Shown piece by piece: positions 6,870 to 7,493 of a stretch of 7,493 nt of DNA. This stretch comes from Methylococcaceae bacterium (GTDB taxonomy: Bacteria > Pseudomonadota > Gammaproteobacteria > Methylococcales > Methylococcaceae), in NCBI GenBank assembly GCA_012026715.1, contig VEPB01000318.1:1-7493 (forward strand), given 5' to 3'. The position numbers and the translations under genes were made by a program. How positions within the stretch are numbered: the stretch's first letter is position 1; every line of letters starts with the position of its first letter. The notes below the pieces were generated by a model that was not told the DNA's origin, did no database searches, and worked only from the letters and a program-made list of their open reading frames with translations.

Positions 6870-7493
6870 ACGTCCTGGTGATCGGCACCGGAGCCGTGGG
6901 GGGCTTTTATGGCTCGCTGCTGGCCAAGCAGGGGGCGGAAGTTTCCGTTCTGGCGCGCTCCGATTACGACCACATCCGCCAACACGGCATCGAAATCGTG
7001 AGCCCCTTGGGCAACGACCAATTCAAGCCGCATCAGGTGGTGCGCGCGGCCAGCCAGTTGTGGCGCAAGCCGGATTTTGCGCTGCTCTGCGTCAAAGTGG
7101 CCGAAGGCGTCGATCGGGTCGGACTGCTGCGCGATGCGGTCGGACCCGACACCGCCATCGTGCTGATCTCCAACGGCATCGACATCGAGCCCGAGATCGC
7201 CGCGGCCTATCCAGACAACGAACTGGTCAGTGGACTCGCCTTTATCTGCGTCACCCGTACCGGTCCCGGCCACATCTGGCATCAGGCCTACGGCAGGTTG
7301 TTCCTGGGCAACTATCCGAATGGGATATCCGAAAAGACAGCGCGGCTGTGTTCGCTGTTTAACGCGGCCCGGATTGAATGCAAGCCGACCCCGGACATCA
7401 CCGCCGCGCGCTGGCAGAAGTGCGTGTGGAACGCACCCTTCAACCCCCTGTCGGTCCTGTCCGGGGGCCTCCCCACCTCGGAAATCCTGAGCC
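6866..7493 (+). CDS. panE: 2-dehydropantoate 2-reductase (ketopantoate reductase), 3' end cut off
   Basis: An NADPH-dependent reductase that converts ketopantoate to pantoate on the way to pantothenate and coenzyme A. The first 209 residues are seen (family about 290-310). The Rossmann glycine motif is GTGAVGG (7-13), with R31 at the place of the E. coli PanE residue that contacts the NADPH 2'-phosphate. N103 in SNGID and K185 in WQKCVWNAPFNPLSVL match the expected catalytic Asn and Lys (E. coli N98, K176). The start of the C-terminal ApbA domain is present; the catalytic Glu would lie beyond the window. The GTG at 6866 overlaps the hda TGA in GTGA and has GGAG 8 nt upstream. The family has many paralogs with other 2-keto acid substrates, so panE is a family-level name here. 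Confidence 0.9.
   Translation, partial: MNVLVIGTGAVGGFYGSLLAKQGAEVSVLARSDYDHIRQHGIEIVSPLGNDQFKPHQVVRAASQLWRKPDFALLCVKVAEGVDRVGLLRDAVGPDTAIVLISNGIDIEPEIAAAYPDNELVSGLAFICVTRTGPGHIWHQAYGRLFLGNYPNGISEKTARLCSLFNAARIECKPTPDITAARWQKCVWNAPFNPLSVLSGGLPTSEILS

Overview
The window looks like chromosome of a high-GC gammaproteobacterium. The GroEL and GroES sequences are of the canonical proteobacterial type. A YfgD-like arsenate reductase, WrbA, a DUF2069 membrane protein and the replication regulator Hda sit in an order that I recall from Pseudomonas, and in E. coli hda and yfgD are also neighbours. A CIRCE operator on groES argues for an HrcA-type repressor in the genome, which enteric bacteria lack but several environmental gammaproteobacteria, including some methanotrophs and xanthomonads, have. 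I cannot fix the genus.

Layout. Positions 1-1641 hold the minus-strand groES-groEL operon; groEL runs off the left edge after 432 codons. Its promoter (a perfect TTGACA -35 and a TATGAT -10) and the CIRCE repeat lie just upstream at 1692-1745. Positions 1642-2067 form a 426-bp divergent intergenic region. Besides the heat-shock promoter it holds a perfect 9-bp inverted repeat (1812-1838) and a perfect CRP-type half-site pair (1951-1966), which lies about 100 bp before the next gene. From 2068 to the right edge all genes are on the plus strand: a membrane PAS-domain histidine kinase with a GTG start, a two-CBS-domain protein, arsC/yfgD, wrbA, a DUF2069 membrane protein, hda, and the first 209 codons of a ketopantoate reductase (panE-like).

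Spacing. The kinase, CBS and arsC genes are separated by only 36 and 28 bp. After a 90-bp gap, the genes from wrbA to panE overlap (4, 25 and 4 bp), which predicts translational coupling. The set looks like one long transcription unit or two adjoining ones. It combines signalling (kinase, CBS adenosine-nucleotide sensor), thiol and quinone redox protection (ArsC-like, WrbA), control of replication initiation (Hda) and a pantothenate-type reductase. The functional link is not obvious and may only reflect conserved synteny.

No mobile element, CRISPR array, RNA gene or clearly new system is visible. The most useful observations are regulatory: the CIRCE/promoter arrangement, the CRP-like site before the kinase, and the overlap that places the clamp-binding motif of Hda inside the end of the upstream gene.
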